Assembly: GCA_033065855.1 (NCBI GenBank)
Contig: JAVXUO010000520.1
Coordinates: 119,792 to 183,791 of the forward strand
Direction of reading: 5' to 3'
DNA length: 64,000 bases
Source: Escallonia rubra
Taxonomy: Eukaryota > Streptophyta > Magnoliopsida > Escalloniales > Escalloniaceae
A model generated the notes under the pieces. The model was not told where the DNA came from. It was given only the letters and a program-made list of their open reading frames with translations, and made no database searches. Every line of letters begins with the position of its first letter. The stretch's first letter is position 1. Below are positions 23,972 through 36,904 of the stretch, piece by piece. The position numbers were made by a program, and so were the translations under genes.

Positions 23972-25073
23972 TAGAGGTGTCAAAGGGCCAGGCTTGGGCC
24001 GGCCCAGCCCGGGCCTAGAGGACCAGAAAATGGGCCGATCCATTTAGGGCTTCGAGCCTTGGAAATCGGGCCGGGCCAAGCCTAAATCTAGGAAATGGAG
24101 GCCCTGTCCAGGCCCAAGCCCTAGCCCTAACTCTAGGGCCGGGCCTAGGGCCGGCCCGAGCCCTTTTTTTTATTTCCTTTTTTGTGTTGTGAAAATATTA
24201 ATTCATGAAATAAATACAATTGATAGGCCCTAAACCATTCAATATCTCTCTCGTGGTTAATGAAGTCTTAGAGCTTTATTTTTACTTTATTTGAGAATAT
24301 TGATTTGCAACAAAGAGTAATTTTATTCGCAAAAAGACAATCTTTTCACAGGAAAGAATATAAATTTTAGTCATGAAGTTTTTTGTTTTCTAAACTCAAC
24401 AATGGTTACCTACAAAACTTTTTCCAATGATATCTCTAAAAAAATTCACTCCAATATACCTCTAGCTTTGCATTTTCATAGTATTAAGTATCTCATTAGA
24501 AGCATGCATCATTAGACCACTTTTATCATGAATTTTCTCGGGCTTTCTAGAGTTATGTTATCCATTTTCATTGCCTAAATTGTGTTGTTTCTAATTCCTA
24601 GACAAACAAATATATATGTTCTCTTCATAATTTCATGAAACTAATACAGAGGAGCCTTGCAAGTAAAAGCAGATAAAGAAGTAGGAACCATCATCATGAG
24701 CTGAAAAGAAATGTGCATGTCCAAAAAGTTAAATAAAAAGAGAAAAATATGAGGTAGAGAGAGAATGAGACGTGAGAAAGAAGGGGAAAGAAAAAAATGT
24801 AAGTAATTCAAAATGGTTTAGGGTCAGATTTAGGGCCAAAGGGCCGGGCCAGAATAGGGCCGAAAAGAGAGACAAAACCGGGCCGAGGGCAGGGCCTGAC
24901 CCAGGCCTTTTTAGGGCCGAGCTAGCCCGGGCCAAATTTGAAAAATATTAGGCCTGGCCCAAGGCCCTACGGGTTAGGGCCAGCACTATTCATCTTTAAT
25001 ACCGGGCCAACCCGGGCCTATTTAGGGTCGGGTCGGGCCGGCCTGCGGGCGGCCCGGCCCTTTGACATCTCTA
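23972..25073. mobile_element. Non-autonomous hAT, 1.1 kb, GGGCCGGGCC family
   Basis: The ends are TAGAGGTGTCAAA and TTTGACATCTCTA (inverted, one mismatch). The flanking 8-bp target duplications are CTTAGAGT (23964-23971) and CTTAGAGC (25074-25081). Copy B of the segmental duplication, near 46640-46655, has the uninterrupted sequence (TCATAGAGCTATTT), which is the empty site. Subterminal 200-bp zones are packed with GGGCCGGGCC motifs around an AT-rich core with no transposase. It was probably mobilised by a relative of the BED-finger hAT at 59347. Confidence 0.88.
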
Positions 25074-25479
25074 CTTAGAGCTATTGTTTTTTACAAACCC
25101 TAAGAGTTATTAAGCACGTATTATCTCATGTTCAAGACCTTCAAGACCCAACTATCTCGAGTCTTGTATTCCTCTTCCTTTTAACACACGGATTTTGCGT
25201 CTAGTAATTATTCAAGTTGTCTCGTGCTTGTTGTTTCATGGGCTACTCTGCTTTGACGGTTTCCTACACTAGCACTTGACAATTAGCTTTGGAGAAAAAC
25301 CATGCATTTAACATTGAAAGATAGAGTCCTTCGAGGGATATAATAATAATTCTTGAAATGTACAACAACCAAGAATAATCATAGAATTAAGAAAATTCGT
25401 AGGAATAGTTTTATCCAAAACAATGGTTTATACCTATCGAAGTCTTTTATATGCATTACAGGTTTAAAGACATAATATT

Positions 25480-25954
25480 TAGTATGATTTGACTAACTGA
25501 ACTGCATATTCTATTGACCAAACGTACGCACACTGGAGTTTCCATGTAAACGAGGACTCTTAACAACCACTGAGTATTTGCTTTAAGACTCTTTGTTACT
25601 TTCCGTCGTTCTTCATGACAATCGCGTAGAAATTGACTCCTTTTCCTTCTCTTCCCAAGTCAAGTTGCAGCCCCACTTCACCCGCCAAGACCGCCCTCAA
25701 GTAACTATGCCAGTCAAATTGTTGAAAACTCGTTGAACATGGCTTTTCCCATTAGAGTACCTCCATCGTTTCCCTCTACCGTAGAATTTCCCTGAACCTT
25801 CTCTTTCATTACCAAGTATTTCCAGTAGCCCCTTTCTCCACCCCTATAAAAGGGACCCCAACTGCACCCCAAAACTCACTCACCCTCTTGTTCAAAACAA
25901 ACTTCTTTCTCCTTCAAAGAAGTGTTAGAGGTCCTTTAGCACAAGAAAGAAAAA
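25480..25954 (+). promoter_or_regulatory. Promoter of carboxylesterase A with TATA box and W-boxes
   Basis: TATAAA at 25845-25850 lies 105 bp before the ATG and is conserved in copy B. TTGACY W-box cores, the sites bound by WRKY factors, occur at 25489-25494, 25514-25519 and 25633-25638. Inverted cores are at 25658-25663 and 25712-25717. Tobacco HSR203J is induced by pathogens, so W-boxes fit, but they are short motifs and function is inference. Copy B keeps only two of the five. Confidence 0.6.
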
Positions 25955-26965
25955 ATGGTCTGTGAAAAGAAGATCGTTGACGAAGTCTCGGGATGGCTTA
26001 GGGTGTTCGATGATGGCTCGGTCGACAGGACGTGGACCGGGCCACCAGAGGTCGAATTCATGGCCCAGCCTGTGCCTCCGCACGACAATTTCGTCGAGGG
26101 CGTCGCGACTCGCGACGCCCTTGTCAGTGCAGACTCGGATCTTCGAGTCCGCATTTATTTGCCAGAGAACAACGAGGCCATGGACTTGGACAGGCTACCT
26201 GTCGTACTTCACTTCCACGGCGGTGGCTTTTGCATTAGCCAGGCCGACTGGTTCATGTACTATTATATTTACACTCGTCTTGCACGTAAAGCGCGTGCAG
26301 TTATCGTCTCCGTTTACCTCCCCCTCGCTCCGGAGCATCGCCTCCCGGCGGCCTGCGATGTGAGCTATTCCACCCTCCTCTGGCTCCGGTCCTTGGCTAG
26401 TGGGGATTCTCACGAGCCATGGCTGAGTCATTACGCGGATTTTAACCGCGTGTTTCTCATCGGGGACAGCTCCGGGGGAAACATCGTGCATGAGGTGGCC
26501 GCGCGTGCCGGGAACGAGGACCTGAGCCCTCTTCGGCTAGCCGGAGCGATACCTATCCACCCGGGATTCGTCCGGTCCGAGCGGAGCAAGAGCGAGATGG
26601 AGAAACCCGAGTCGCCATTCTTAACCCTGGACATGGTGGACAAGTTCCTGAGCCTGGCGTTGCCGGTTGGGTCCACGAAGGACCACCCAATAACGTGCCC
26701 GATGGGGTACGGAACCCTGTGGATCGAGGACTCGAAGCTGCCGCCTTTCTTGCTATGCATGGCCGGCGATGACCTGATTTGGGACACTGAAATGGAGTAC
26801 TATGAGGCCATGAAGAAGGGAAAGAAGGAAGTGGAGCTGCTGATTAGTGCAGGAATGGGTCACAGCTTTTATCTGAACAAGATTGCCGTGGACATGGATC
26901 CGAATACCGCGTCAGAAACTGAGAAACTGATCCTGGGGATCACTGAATTTATCAGCAAGCATTGA
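25955..26965 (+). CDS. Carboxylesterase, HSR203J class (copy A)
   Basis: A 336-residue alpha/beta-hydrolase of the plant carboxylesterase (CXE) family, expected to hydrolyse short acyl esters. It aligns end to end with tobacco HSR203J (335 residues), an esterase gene switched on during the hypersensitive response. Visible motifs: oxyanion-hole HGGGFC at 88-93, nucleophile elbow GDSSGG with Ser172, catalytic Asp273 in GDDLI (likely, by family position), and His303 in GMGHSF. There is no signal peptide or membrane segment, so it is likely cytosolic. The start is fixed by the MVxEKK N-terminus shared with HSR203J and by the TATA box 105 bp upstream. There is no intron. It is about 93-94% identical to copy B; unlike B it has Cys3, Thr254-Leu-Trp and one extra residue in the 71-76 loop. 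It looks intact. The physiological substrate cannot be read from sequence. Confidence 0.95.
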   Translation: MVCEKKIVDEVSGWLRVFDDGSVDRTWTGPPEVEFMAQPVPPHDNFVEGVATRDALVSADSDLRVRIYLPENNEAMDLDRLPVVLHFHGGGFCISQADWFMYYYIYTRLARKARAVIVSVYLPLAPEHRLPAACDVSYSTLLWLRSLASGDSHEPWLSHYADFNRVFLIGDSSGGNIVHEVAARAGNEDLSPLRLAGAIPIHPGFVRSERSKSEMEKPESPFLTLDMVDKFLSLALPVGSTKDHPITCPMGYGTLWIEDSKLPPFLLCMAGDDLIWDTEMEYYEAMKKGKKEVELLISAGMGHSFYLNKIAVDMDPNTASETEKLILGITEFISKH

Positions 26966-27246
26966 ATAGTATTTGTTTGAAAGTATCGGTGAAGAAGTTG
27001 CTATCATCTTATGTACGATCTTTGTCCTTCAAGTTTGACCAATTTACTCAATCTAATGCAATTTTGTGCAAGTCAGGGAGCCGCTTCTTTGAAGGCTTGA
27101 AATATCTACTCAAACTTCATCTTAATTAGGTTGGTTGGTAAGTTCATTTAGATCTTGTAATGTGTTGTGGCTGGTTTTTGCCTTTGAACTTCGTTTAGTT
27201 TAGCTTAGCTTTTTGTTTGCAGCTTATGAGTCTAATGCGTCGGTTC

Positions 27247-27790
27247 TAGTTGAAAATAGGGTTATTCGTTAGAAAGATTTTGGCGGCCAACTCCGGGGGT
27301 AAGAATAACCTACGATCTCCTTATACAGTGATCATTAATTGTCGCTAAATATTACTAATGACATTTATGAATACATCTTTAGCGATATTCTTATTGGCAC
27401 TAATTTGATATCACTAATTAAAAGCCAGTAAAAATATTTATTGACTATTTATACTGAGAGTTGCGAACTATTCCAAATTCAAGGGTTCCATCTAATTTAC
27501 TTGTAACTCTTTATGCCATGTCACAGCCCTATTTCTTTTTCGCGTGCACCATTTGCGCTCAATTTGCTGGAATGGACTTTGAATCGTAATATGAAGCTTC
27601 TTGTTGTTCATCCTTATAATAAATCTATGAGATTTAGCAGAGTTAGTTTTCCCTGTAATTTACTCCGTTCATCGAGAAGTTCTAAAGGGAACATAAAGTT
27701 GGAATTTTTTTTCTTTTATCCTTTTGATGAACGAACTTTTAGGATTATTCGACATATGTCAATTGTAAGGATAAAAAGTTCATACATTAG
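27247..27790. other. Intergenic, no gene seen
   Basis: AT-rich DNA beyond the right edge of duplication A. TTAGCGAT-like words near 27345-27390 recall CACTA subterminal motifs, but no CACTA terminus is present. Confidence 0.4.
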
Positions 27791-27793
27791 TAA

Positions 27794-28382
27794 GAGCCAG
27801 TTTGGGTTGCTTACATCTTAAATCAGTTTTCAAAATCAAATTTAATCTACTTTATGCATAACCACTTTACTATTTAGCAACAATAATTATAAATTAGCTT
27901 AAAGTCATAAAAGTGTTTGGATAAAAATTGCTTAACTCAGTTCTATCATGACAAAATGACCATAGAGAACACTTAATTAATAAATTTTTAATATCCATTT
28001 AGAAAGGTGGTGTTATGATAACTTTCATTTCGAAATAACTATACTATAAAATAAATTATCAAAAAGTTATTTTCATCCACCTACAAAAGTTTTTTAATTC
28101 TTACTTTAAATTTAAAAAACTCACAAACTCACATTAGTGCTTATAGTACAATAGCTTTTTCAAATTAGTTAAAGGGTATGAGAAATATTTTTTTAGATGG
28201 TAAATTATGAGAAAATTGATTATTTCATAATCCTCATGACTTTTCAGGATTATGGATTTAATGAGTTTTGAGCTTTTTGAGTCAGATTAAACCTCTTAAT
28301 TTATTTTGCCAAACACGTACTAAACTGATTTACTCTAGATAAAATCAAGTTGACCATCCCAAAATCAACCCCAAACATCCTC
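27794..28382. mobile_element. Tourist-like MITE (PIF/Harbinger type)
   Basis: 589 bp flanked by TAA (27791-27793 and 28383-28385). The left end GAGCCAGTTTGGGTTGC mirrors the right end, whose reverse complement reads GAGGATGTTTGGGGTTGA. AT-rich and non-coding. The 3-bp TAA target and G-rich terminus are typical of Tourist MITEs. Confidence 0.7.
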
Positions 28383-29101
28383 TAAGCGGGATCACCAACA
28401 TTTAAAATCATTGATCACAAAATCCTTTTTTTCTTCTCATCAACTTTTCTTGATCGAGTTACCAAAATAATAGTGTCGCATAATGCAAACTGACATGGAA
28501 GCTAGTTAATTAATGACTGTTTTTCCCTGATAAATGAGAGAATTAATAGCATTGATGAAATAGATAGTTATATTTTTGTCCGGTCAAAATATTTTTTTTT
28601 TGCTTTACATTTTTCAACATGAAACAACAACAAAATAACAAGATAGTGTCATGATAGATACTAGTGAACCCCTCATCATATTGAAATCACAGCACAAGAC
28701 AAGATGTCGTCATCACTTTTAGATCTGCAACCTTCCACTGCCACTTCTAGACACCATTTAAACACTACCGCTAAAAGAGGCCTTAAGCGTTGTTTACCCA
28801 AACGAGATCTGCACCGAATTAGCTTAGCCACCCCCTCCTCCCAGGGTACTAGCCCACCCTCCCCATGGCCCCTCCAAACCCCCCCAAGGCCCTACCCCCC
28901 TACCTTTTTCTCCCCAAGGACACAAGAACTAACCCATTATAGTAAAACTAGCTAAATAAAGGTAGGGAAAAACAAGTGGAAACTAAGAATCTCTAGAGAA
29001 CTCCCCCAAGACCTGCTATTGAAACCACCCTCGCACCTCACAAACCCTAAATCAAGCATTAAAAAATCAAGGAGTCGTAAGGAAGAATTTTCATAGTAAT
29101 A
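28383..29101. other. Intergenic, no gene seen
   Basis: An AT-rich segment, then a Pro/Ser/Thr-rich low-complexity frame (28704-28955) without recognisable similarity. Confidence 0.35.
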
Positions 29102-29430
29102 CTCCATTCGTCCCTAATTAGTTGATCATATTTCTTTTTTGAGTTGTCTAAAAAAAAATCGATCACTTTCCAAATTAAGAAAGATTTTATAGGTAATTTT
29201 TCATATTTACCCTTCTTACACTTTTTTTAATTCTATTTCTTTCTTCACATTTAATCCCCCACCATCCTTTTTTCTCTCTCATGGCCCACTTTTTTCCCTC
29301 AGCATCTCTTTCTCTCTCTTGGGGTAGAATGAAAAACTCATAAAGGTAGAATGAGAAACTCAAGAAATATGACTCATATCCCAATAAGCGTGCAAGCCAA
29401 AGACGATCAATTAATTACGGACGTAAGGAG
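29102..29430. mobile_element. Stowaway MITE (Tc1/mariner type)
   Basis: 329 bp flanked by TA on both sides. The left end CTCCATTCGTCCCTAATTA and the reverse complement of the right end CTCCTTACGTCCGTAATTA are the standard Stowaway terminus. A paired TTGATC block lies next in each arm. Non-coding. Confidence 0.9.
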
Positions 29431-29432
29431 TA

Positions 29433-30500
29433 ATAAACCAGAACCCCAACAAGATAAAATCGCTGCTGCCGCAAATTTGACCAGTCAACTGTGAGGATAT
29501 TGGCCATGACCGACGAGTATTATACATGTCAACCGTCGGTGGTGAGACACCTAGTCCCAAGATCAAAGGCTTCCTCTTTCCTTATTAGCTAGTCAAACAT
29601 CCACAGTGTATTTTTGTAGATCAAGTAGATCTAATAATCTACTACATGCAACGAGATCGGAGCACGATTCATTATGTCGCCACCCTAGATTGCACAGAAC
29701 AGAATATAAGAGGTGCCTGAACGAACTCACCATCATCGCTCAACATTCTCTGATGGCAGCAAAACTCGCTGTACACCTCGCACAAGATCATAAACACATA
29801 AAAAAAAAAGTTTTTGAACCTTTATATATGCTACATATAAAGAGAATACTCATTTTGGTATAACACTTCTTTTGGTGTTACACAACTGCCTATTTAAAAT
29901 GATGACATGTATCATTCTAAGAATTTTTTTAAAAAGTAACACACCTGCCTAGACAGTGACGCTTGACACTGTGAGAAAATTCTTAGAAAATAACATGAAA
30001 CAAAAATATTAAATAGTAAATAACTATCTTAAGGACATGTTTGATTTCTACACTTTAGAACAATTATATATCATGCTTGATTTTTCAACAAATTTTAAAT
30101 TAACAAATTTATTATTGCAGGTGCATTTTGTGCCACAAATACTAGTATGTATCTATGTTGGAGACCGGCTGTTGCCCCCTGACGCGCATTAACGCATGGT
30201 GGGGCAGCAACAAGAAACAAAGTTGGAGTTTGAGAGTTATAGAGAGGTTGGAGAGAGGTGTGAGAGTTTAGAAAGAGAGGCGATGTCAGTCTTGATAGGG
30301 GTTAGTTCACCTTTTTTTCTAGCATTAACTATTCAATCTTACGCTTAACACATAGTAGTTGTAAATTTGCATCTTAAACTCCAATTTATTCTCTAAGTGG
30401 GTTTATAAAGGTTGGTTGTTCTTCCAAATAAACACAATGTGATAAGAGATAGTGAATATGAAACTGCCTATTTAATTTTGGTCATTTTATGGAAATAGAA
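29433..30500. other. Intergenic, no gene seen
   Basis: No coding similarity, RNA gene or element boundary recognised. Confidence 0.4.
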
Positions 30501-30539
30501 TAAGTTATGACTTTGGAGTGGGAGCAAACTCTAAGCTGG

Positions 30540-30945
30540 TTGCTGATATAACAGTAGCTAATCAATGGCATTTGCCACAAGCTAAATCCCAAGCACTCAA
30601 GTTTTGGCAAGCATAAATGAGCTATATTGCCCAACCTTAGGAAGACAGAGAAGATAAAATTCTTTGGGCCATGAACAAGAATGGAAAATATACTCTGAAT
30701 TCAGCCTGACAGGCTTTGAGAACAAAGAAGGAACATGTTTCCTTGTATAAATTGGTGTGGTTCAGTGGTAATATACCAAAGTGTGTTCTGATACTATGGA
30801 TGCTATGTAAGGATGGGATTAGAACTACAAATAAGCTAAGGTGTTGGAATTATATTATAGATGATACATGCCCTTTGTGTAACAAGAGTAAGGAGGATGC
30901 AAATCATTTATTTTCGAGCTGTGAGTATTTACAAGAGATTTGAAA
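30540..30945 (+). pseudogene. LINE zinc-binding (zf-RVT) fragment
   Basis: The frame 30716-30943 carries the zinc-binding domain that follows the RT in plant LINEs. It shows VWFSGNIPKCVLILWML, a LRCWNYI segment, CPLCNKSKEDANHLFSSC (pattern C-x2-C...H-x4-C) and an EYLQEIW-like end. Upstream DNA (30540-30715) keeps traces of the linker in other frames. No RT core is present, so it is a dead fragment. Confidence 0.75.
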
Positions 30946-30949
30946 GTGG

Positions 30950-31915
30950 GTTTTTGAGAAGCTTATGGTCTCCAGGCAGTGGCACTCATGGCAATAAATG
31001 CTGCAATATGCTACTACATATTTCAGAGGCAAAATTTTTCAAGACAAACTAAAAAATTGGGACTTACAGTGACTGCCTACATGATTTGGGGGAAAGAAAT
31101 GCTAGAATCATCAAGCAATAATATCAATACATGGAAAGTACAATACAATTGATCAAACAAATGAAACAATGGAGTGTGAGAAGCTAGAAGAGAGTTTGAC
31201 GTCACAGCACTAATAGGATACTGAAACCAATAAAACAATCCTAGAAGGGGGTGAATATGATTTTTGAAAACTAATTGAGAATCTAAACTAAATACAATCA
31301 TGAATTTCAACCAAAGTAAGCAATATTTCAATAAATATGCTAAGTACGCAATCTTTAGCAATTATATAGCGATAAGTAAAGAGATTGAGTTAGAGATACT
31401 TGACAAGGAGATTTAAAATTGTTCGGCTTGAACTACCCTCAAGACTACATCCACCTCTTCAAGGAAGTCCCGTGCAAAAGCATTAGAATCCACTAGCAAC
31501 AATATTTTTTCTAATCAAGATCAAAACCCTTACAACACTTGGTGATATCTCCACACCAAGCATAAGCCTTGAATCCATAAAGATCACGGAAGACTTGAGA
31601 AACCCAAGTCTTGATCACAATCCTTTTACAAAGATCAATTGTGTACGAAGAAACCATCTTGAAAGAAAATGAGTACAAATGAAGCTCTAGCACAATAGAG
31701 AGATGAGAGAATAAGTGACTTGAAGAATGCTCACTCTTAATCAAAAACTTGTTCACAAAGATGCTCTCTTTAATGATGTAAAATCATGAAGATCAAGAGA
31801 GAAAAATTTAATCTATGAGCCTTGATGTTTCTCTAATGAATGGATGCTTAGAATTTGGTTTCCATGGTGTATGATGAAGCCCCAAATCATTTATATAGGG
31901 AGGATATGAAATATA
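30950..31915. other. Unassigned repeat-like DNA
   Basis: Short frames only. The GTTCGGCTTGAACTACC stretch near 31420 and the DNA after 33235 look like two halves of one older repeat split by the hAT at 31924, but I cannot name the family. Confidence 0.3.
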
Positions 31916-31923
31916 GTCGTTAT

Positions 31924-33226
31924 TAGACCTGGCAATTTTTTGCCCGTACCCGCGGGTCGACCCAGGCCCATTAAGAAATTACGGGTACGAGTAGCCAAAT
32001 ATGATACCCGTTGACATTTGACCCGTACCCGGACCGGACCATTTTTCCCGGTTCGGGTAACGGGTAACCCAGTTCTACCTGTTTTTGGAGCTATATATAG
32101 TAATTTTCCCTAGTTAGGTTCCACTTCAAAATTCTATCACTCTTCTCTCACTTCTCAGACTCTCTCATCGCCGCCCCCTCCTCTGCCGCCACCGATAGCA
32201 TCGAGGACCAACCTATAGCTTCTCCGTTTGCCATCGCCAATCTCTGACTCTCCTTCGATCTTAAATGGGCTCACGGCTTCACACTTTCACAGTCTCACCG
32301 ACGGTCATAGATCGGAGACGATCTCTCACCGACGGTCACAGATCGGCAACGATCTCTCACCGATGGTCACAGATCAGAGACGATCTCTCACACATGGTCG
32401 CAGATCAGCAACAATCTCTCATCCACGGTCACGGCGTTTTACAGAATTTATTACACGTTCGAACATTGAATACTAGGAAAGGTAAGGGTTGTTTGTCCTA
32501 ATAAATATGCTTTACTCCAATTGTCCCAAAAGGATTGTAATTCTAATTTCTTTTGTTTCATAGGAGTTGAAATAAATCCATGCACTGACTATAAGGGCAG
32601 ACATTAAATGGGTAAATTTTTTATTGATTGAATCTGCTTTGGGTGGATATTGATAACTCGGTTTAGTATTTGACTTGCAGACACAAATTGAAGTTAAAGA
32701 CTGTGCGTGGAGTTGAAGACTCAGTTTTGATTTGAAGACTTTGAAGAGAAGTTGAAGGACATTGAAGAATTAGTCCTTAAATTGTATAATTGTATTTTTT
32801 AATTTTATGAGGTTGAATGCTGGTTAAAACTTTTTAAGAGTAATTGTTTAATGCTAGAGTACTATTTAGAGTAGTAAATAACTAAGTAATATTTTTTTTG
32901 TTTGTTAATTGTTTATCTTCATGGTTTAAGTCTTAGATTTATTAATTTTTCTTCAAATAAAAATACCTGTAACAACTAATCAGTAACCTGCTAGTCAAAA
33001 GAAAGATAAGAAAATATGTCCAAGTCTCAAAATAAACAAATAATATTGCATTAAAAAAAATAAAAGATGACCCGTTTATCCGCGGATTTACCCAGATCAT
33101 CGGGGTAGGGTATGGGTATAGCAAATGGTTACCCAGAAAAAGGGGTAAATTTTACCTGGACCAGTTTTACCCGTACCCGTCCGGATTTTACCCGTACCCA
33201 GCGGGTCGATCCGTTTGCCAGGTCTA
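31924..33226. mobile_element. Non-autonomous hAT, 1.3 kb, perfect 8-bp target duplication
   Basis: The terminal repeats TAGACCTGGCAA and TTGCCAGGTCTA are flanked by identical GTCGTTAT copies at 31916-31923 and 33227-33234. Subterminal zones are rich in ACCCGTACCCG-type words on both sides. The interior has no transposase but includes a short tandem array (32298-32440). Conservation of the target duplication suggests a fairly young insertion. Confidence 0.9.
32298..32440. repeat. About four 33-36-bp tandem repeats inside the hAT
   Basis: Units contain GATCTCTCACCGACGGTCAC followed by AGATCGG, with decay towards the right. Parallel frames in the region are repeat-derived and not credible genes. 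Confidence 0.75.
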
Positions 33227-33234
33227 GTCGTTAT

Positions 33235-35469
33235 ATGCATTAAATGAGTAAAACTACCATTGCAGTCGATTGTATTCCCAATGCAGTTGACTTGATTCCC
33301 TCTAAACTAACCATTAGTGTCTTGTCCTTGAAAAGAGCCGTTGGAACTGAATTTCCACCTATGCAATGTAGTCTACTGCTTTACCCTACTACCTATCGAC
33401 TGCTTTACAAAAGCCCATTTCTTATTTTGGGCACAACGTTTTCTAGAAAAATCGGATTGAGGTGCCATTTTTTGTGTTTGAAAGCTAATGAAAAGTTTTA
33501 TCAAAACCTGAAAATATTATCACCGAAAAACATTTTTGAGAAAATATGAATAAGCTCCAAATTTCACTCATTTTTAAGAAACACACTTATGGGAAATGTT
33601 ATGATCTCACATGCAGTGCACAAGGTATCCTAAGTCATTTTAGGTCATAGTCATCAATCCAAGCATCAAACTAAGACTAGTTACATAAATAAAAGATCAT
33701 TCATAATCCATAGTAACTTAACTTATGTATTTTTTGTTGCTCTTTGACATTGGACTTGATGAAGCTTCCATAACATGTCCATTATAGCTTTAAGTTTCTT
33801 CCGCTTTAACCCACATATCCAACTTCTCAAATGTGTCGTCATGAGTGCGTATGTGTATACCTACTAGGAATCCACTCAAAGCACACATTAGAAAATGATC
33901 AATGTGTTGTTATCATCAAAACTAGATGTAACCCTAGGTTATTTGACCATAGGGCTAACATATAGTTTGTCATAATTGGAAATTAGATTTGAGAATACTA
34001 CTTGAATGATATGTTTTGGTAAATGTATCCTTAGCTGGGAATGTCTAGCTAAGGAGGAAAGCACTACTCACTTGTACATATAAGCTTTGATTTTAATCCA
34101 ATTGACTTTCACCCAAAACAAAATAGATTTGTACATGCACAAACATAAATTACTCCAAAGATAGCTCTTAGATTACACGATTGATTCCTAATAATAACAC
34201 TTCTAATATGAGGAGAGCCAAACACAAACATGAAAACTATTTTCTTGAAAGACAAGATATTTTCTTCATACAGAAGAAATTTATACACGGTAACACTCCC
34301 CCTCAAGATAGAGGATGTAGGTCATAAATGCCATCTTCGACTTGAGAAAAAGAAATTGGTCACAACTAAGTAACTGAGTATCTGTAGAGCTTTGGCAAAC
34401 ATCATTAGGCGTTGTTGAAGTTTTTCACAAGCAAAAGGGAAAAGAAAAAGTTAGGTGTCCACATTCTCAAATTAAAGTGGACTAGTAAAAAAAGTGCACC
34501 TAGATGCACAAACTGGAGGATGGAAAAAGTTGAGCATCCAGAATTACAGATTGGACGAGAGAAAATTAGATGGCATGTCGAGACTAACTGATAAAAAATA
34601 GAAACGAGAATAAGTATCATTCAGATTTACAAACTAAATAATTGAGAGAGGCTCCAAATTCACTGACTGGACAAAAAAAAAATTAAAGGTAGTTGATGTA
34701 AATGTGGTTGCTAACTTATTTACTGGGCAGCGAGGAAGGACCTGCTGTATAAATGTCTGTAGCAATTGCTGCCAATATGGAAAGAGACAAATGTAGTGGC
34801 TTTTAGCAAAAGAGACCAAACCCTAATACATGAATAACTAAAGAAGGAAGCACACCCACTAGCACAGGTTAAAAATATGGCAATCATGGAAGTTGTTCTG
34901 TGGAGCATCAATCATAATTGTGATAATGTATATATGTTTTTAGATTGTAAGAGTATGGTTAGCGATCTTGTAGAAAACTCTATTTAAATCACCTATGATC
35001 CATGACATAAAGTTTTTCCCCAAAAAAGTTACGGGTACCCTGAGCAGAGGTACATGAAGCTTGTGTAAGGGCAAAGAAAGCCCAAGATATACCATGTAAT
35101 GTGTCTGTTCTTTAATCAAATTCTACTATTTCTGAAAGAAGAAAAAAAAAGGATAAAAGGGTTCAATTTATAGTGGTTTGAATAAATCTAACATTCAAAC
35201 CATTTAACTAAGAGAAGGTGAACCCAGGCCCATGCCAGCCTCTGCCTTCTCCAACATTGGTTTTTTTTTATCATTATTTCATAGGTTGTGACTATGGCTA
35301 TACAACGAGAGAAGGAATGTCAAATAAAGAGCAATTTTATTAAGTTGGTAACACATTCAAATAAACCAAAATTATCAAAAGTACGGCGGAGGTAAGAAAA
35401 AGCTTGTCTAGGGAAGGTGGCGATTAGTCATCAAGGGTTTTTTGTAAGGTTGAAATCATCAATTGCTTA
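33235..35469. other. Unassigned intergenic DNA
   Basis: No gene recognised. CTCCCCCTCAAGATAGAGG near 34307 is a phrase often met in plant repeats, but no boundaries or coding domains could be supported. Confidence 0.3.
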
Positions 35470-36558
35470 TCTATATAATATATAATAAGCGAAGCGAGAA
35501 AGACATTGATAGCTTCTTTGCGCGACACATCATCGCTTCTTTATATGACACGTCATCAGATTATTATTTTAAGATTACTTCTATATAAGTAAGTCTTTTT
35601 TAATTTAAAAGTAATTTTAATCATTCTAAAACTCAACCTAATCAACATACTAATCTATTAAGACTTTTTTTTTATAATTATGTCCTTAAAATTCGAAGAA
35701 TAATTTGAATCATTCTAAAACTCTACATTATCATTATACTAACTTATTAGGAGTTAATATTGACTATTAGATCTTTAAATCTACTATCTAATATGAATAT
35801 AATAACTCATATATATAAAAAAAACAAAAATAATACTTTCGATTTAGAAGAAAAAAATTAATTTAAAAACTAATTCTAATCATTCTAAAACTCTACCTAA
35901 TCAATATACTAATCTATTAAGACTTAATTTTGACAATTATGTCCTTAAAAGTGTTTTCTAATATGAAAATTAAAATTCATAGACCCAAAAAATAACTTAT
36001 GAGATTTAGAATAAAAAACATGATCAATCATTCTAAAATTCTACCTAAGCAATATACTAATCTATTAAGGCTTCTTTCTAACAACTATGTCCTTAAAATT
36101 CAAAACTAATTCTATTCATTCTAAAACCTAACTTTATCATTATATTAACTTATTAGGACTTAACATTGACTATTGTATCTTTCAAAACTACTCTCTAATA
36201 TGAATATAAAAAATCATATATATAAAAAACGAAAATAATACTTTTGATTTAGAAAAAAAAATAATGTTACAATTAAGAATAAACAACTTACGAAACTTAG
36301 GAAAAAAATGATCTAAACGTAATTTTGATAGGTGCCTTTCAATTTAAATTTGATTAATTTTGCAAGAATAATTAAAATTTAATTCTAAATATTTTAGAAC
36401 TCAACTTAATCTATACACTAACTTATTATGACTTAATTTTAACTATAGTATTTTTAAAATTACTCTTTAATGTGAATATAAAAATTCGTATATCGAAAAA
36501 AGATGAAAATAATGTATTAGATATAGAAGGGGGGGAAATGACGTTCTAATTAAGTCAA

Positions 36559-36559
36559 A

Positions 36560-36602
<43 letters not shown>

Positions 36603-36620
36603 CACACACACACACACAGA
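36559..36620. repeat. (TA)n(CA)n microsatellite in the Helitron
   Basis: About 40 bp of TA repeats followed by about nine CA units. Confidence 0.9.
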
Positions 36621-36904
36621 GGATAATCATCTTTAATAATGTAATATATAGATTTAATAAATGAATTATAAGTCAGCATTTTTAAATAAGACATCACGAC
36701 CATCAAACTGGTTATATCCCATATATAAGAATTTAGAAAACATATCAAACATTTTATTACGATTTATTGTTGAAAAATTCGTGGTATAATTGTTGCGATA
36801 TTTGTAAACCTCATAAATATCAATTGTAAAACATTTAAACTCTATGCTACAGACATATTTACGTATTAAGCTCTGATTTTGACTATTAAAACATTGATTA
36901 GATT

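Larger units (their letters stand above)
22508..27246. repeat. Segmental duplication copy A
   Basis: Homologous in the same orientation to copy B (39240-49113). Shared parts in order: LINE piece, a region ending GAGGTATTTGTAGGC.., the pre-promoter AGCACG..TCTCATG block, the carboxylesterase promoter and gene, and about 280 bp of 3' flank ending in a CGGTTCTAG/CGGTCTATG transition. The only large interruption in copy A is the hAT at 23972-25073. The left boundary lies at the (TA)n tract, the right near 27246. Confidence 0.85.

Noticed and set aside
27330-27400. TTAGCGAT-like words suggesting a CACTA element
   Set aside because: No CACTACAAGAAA terminus within reach and too few motif copies.
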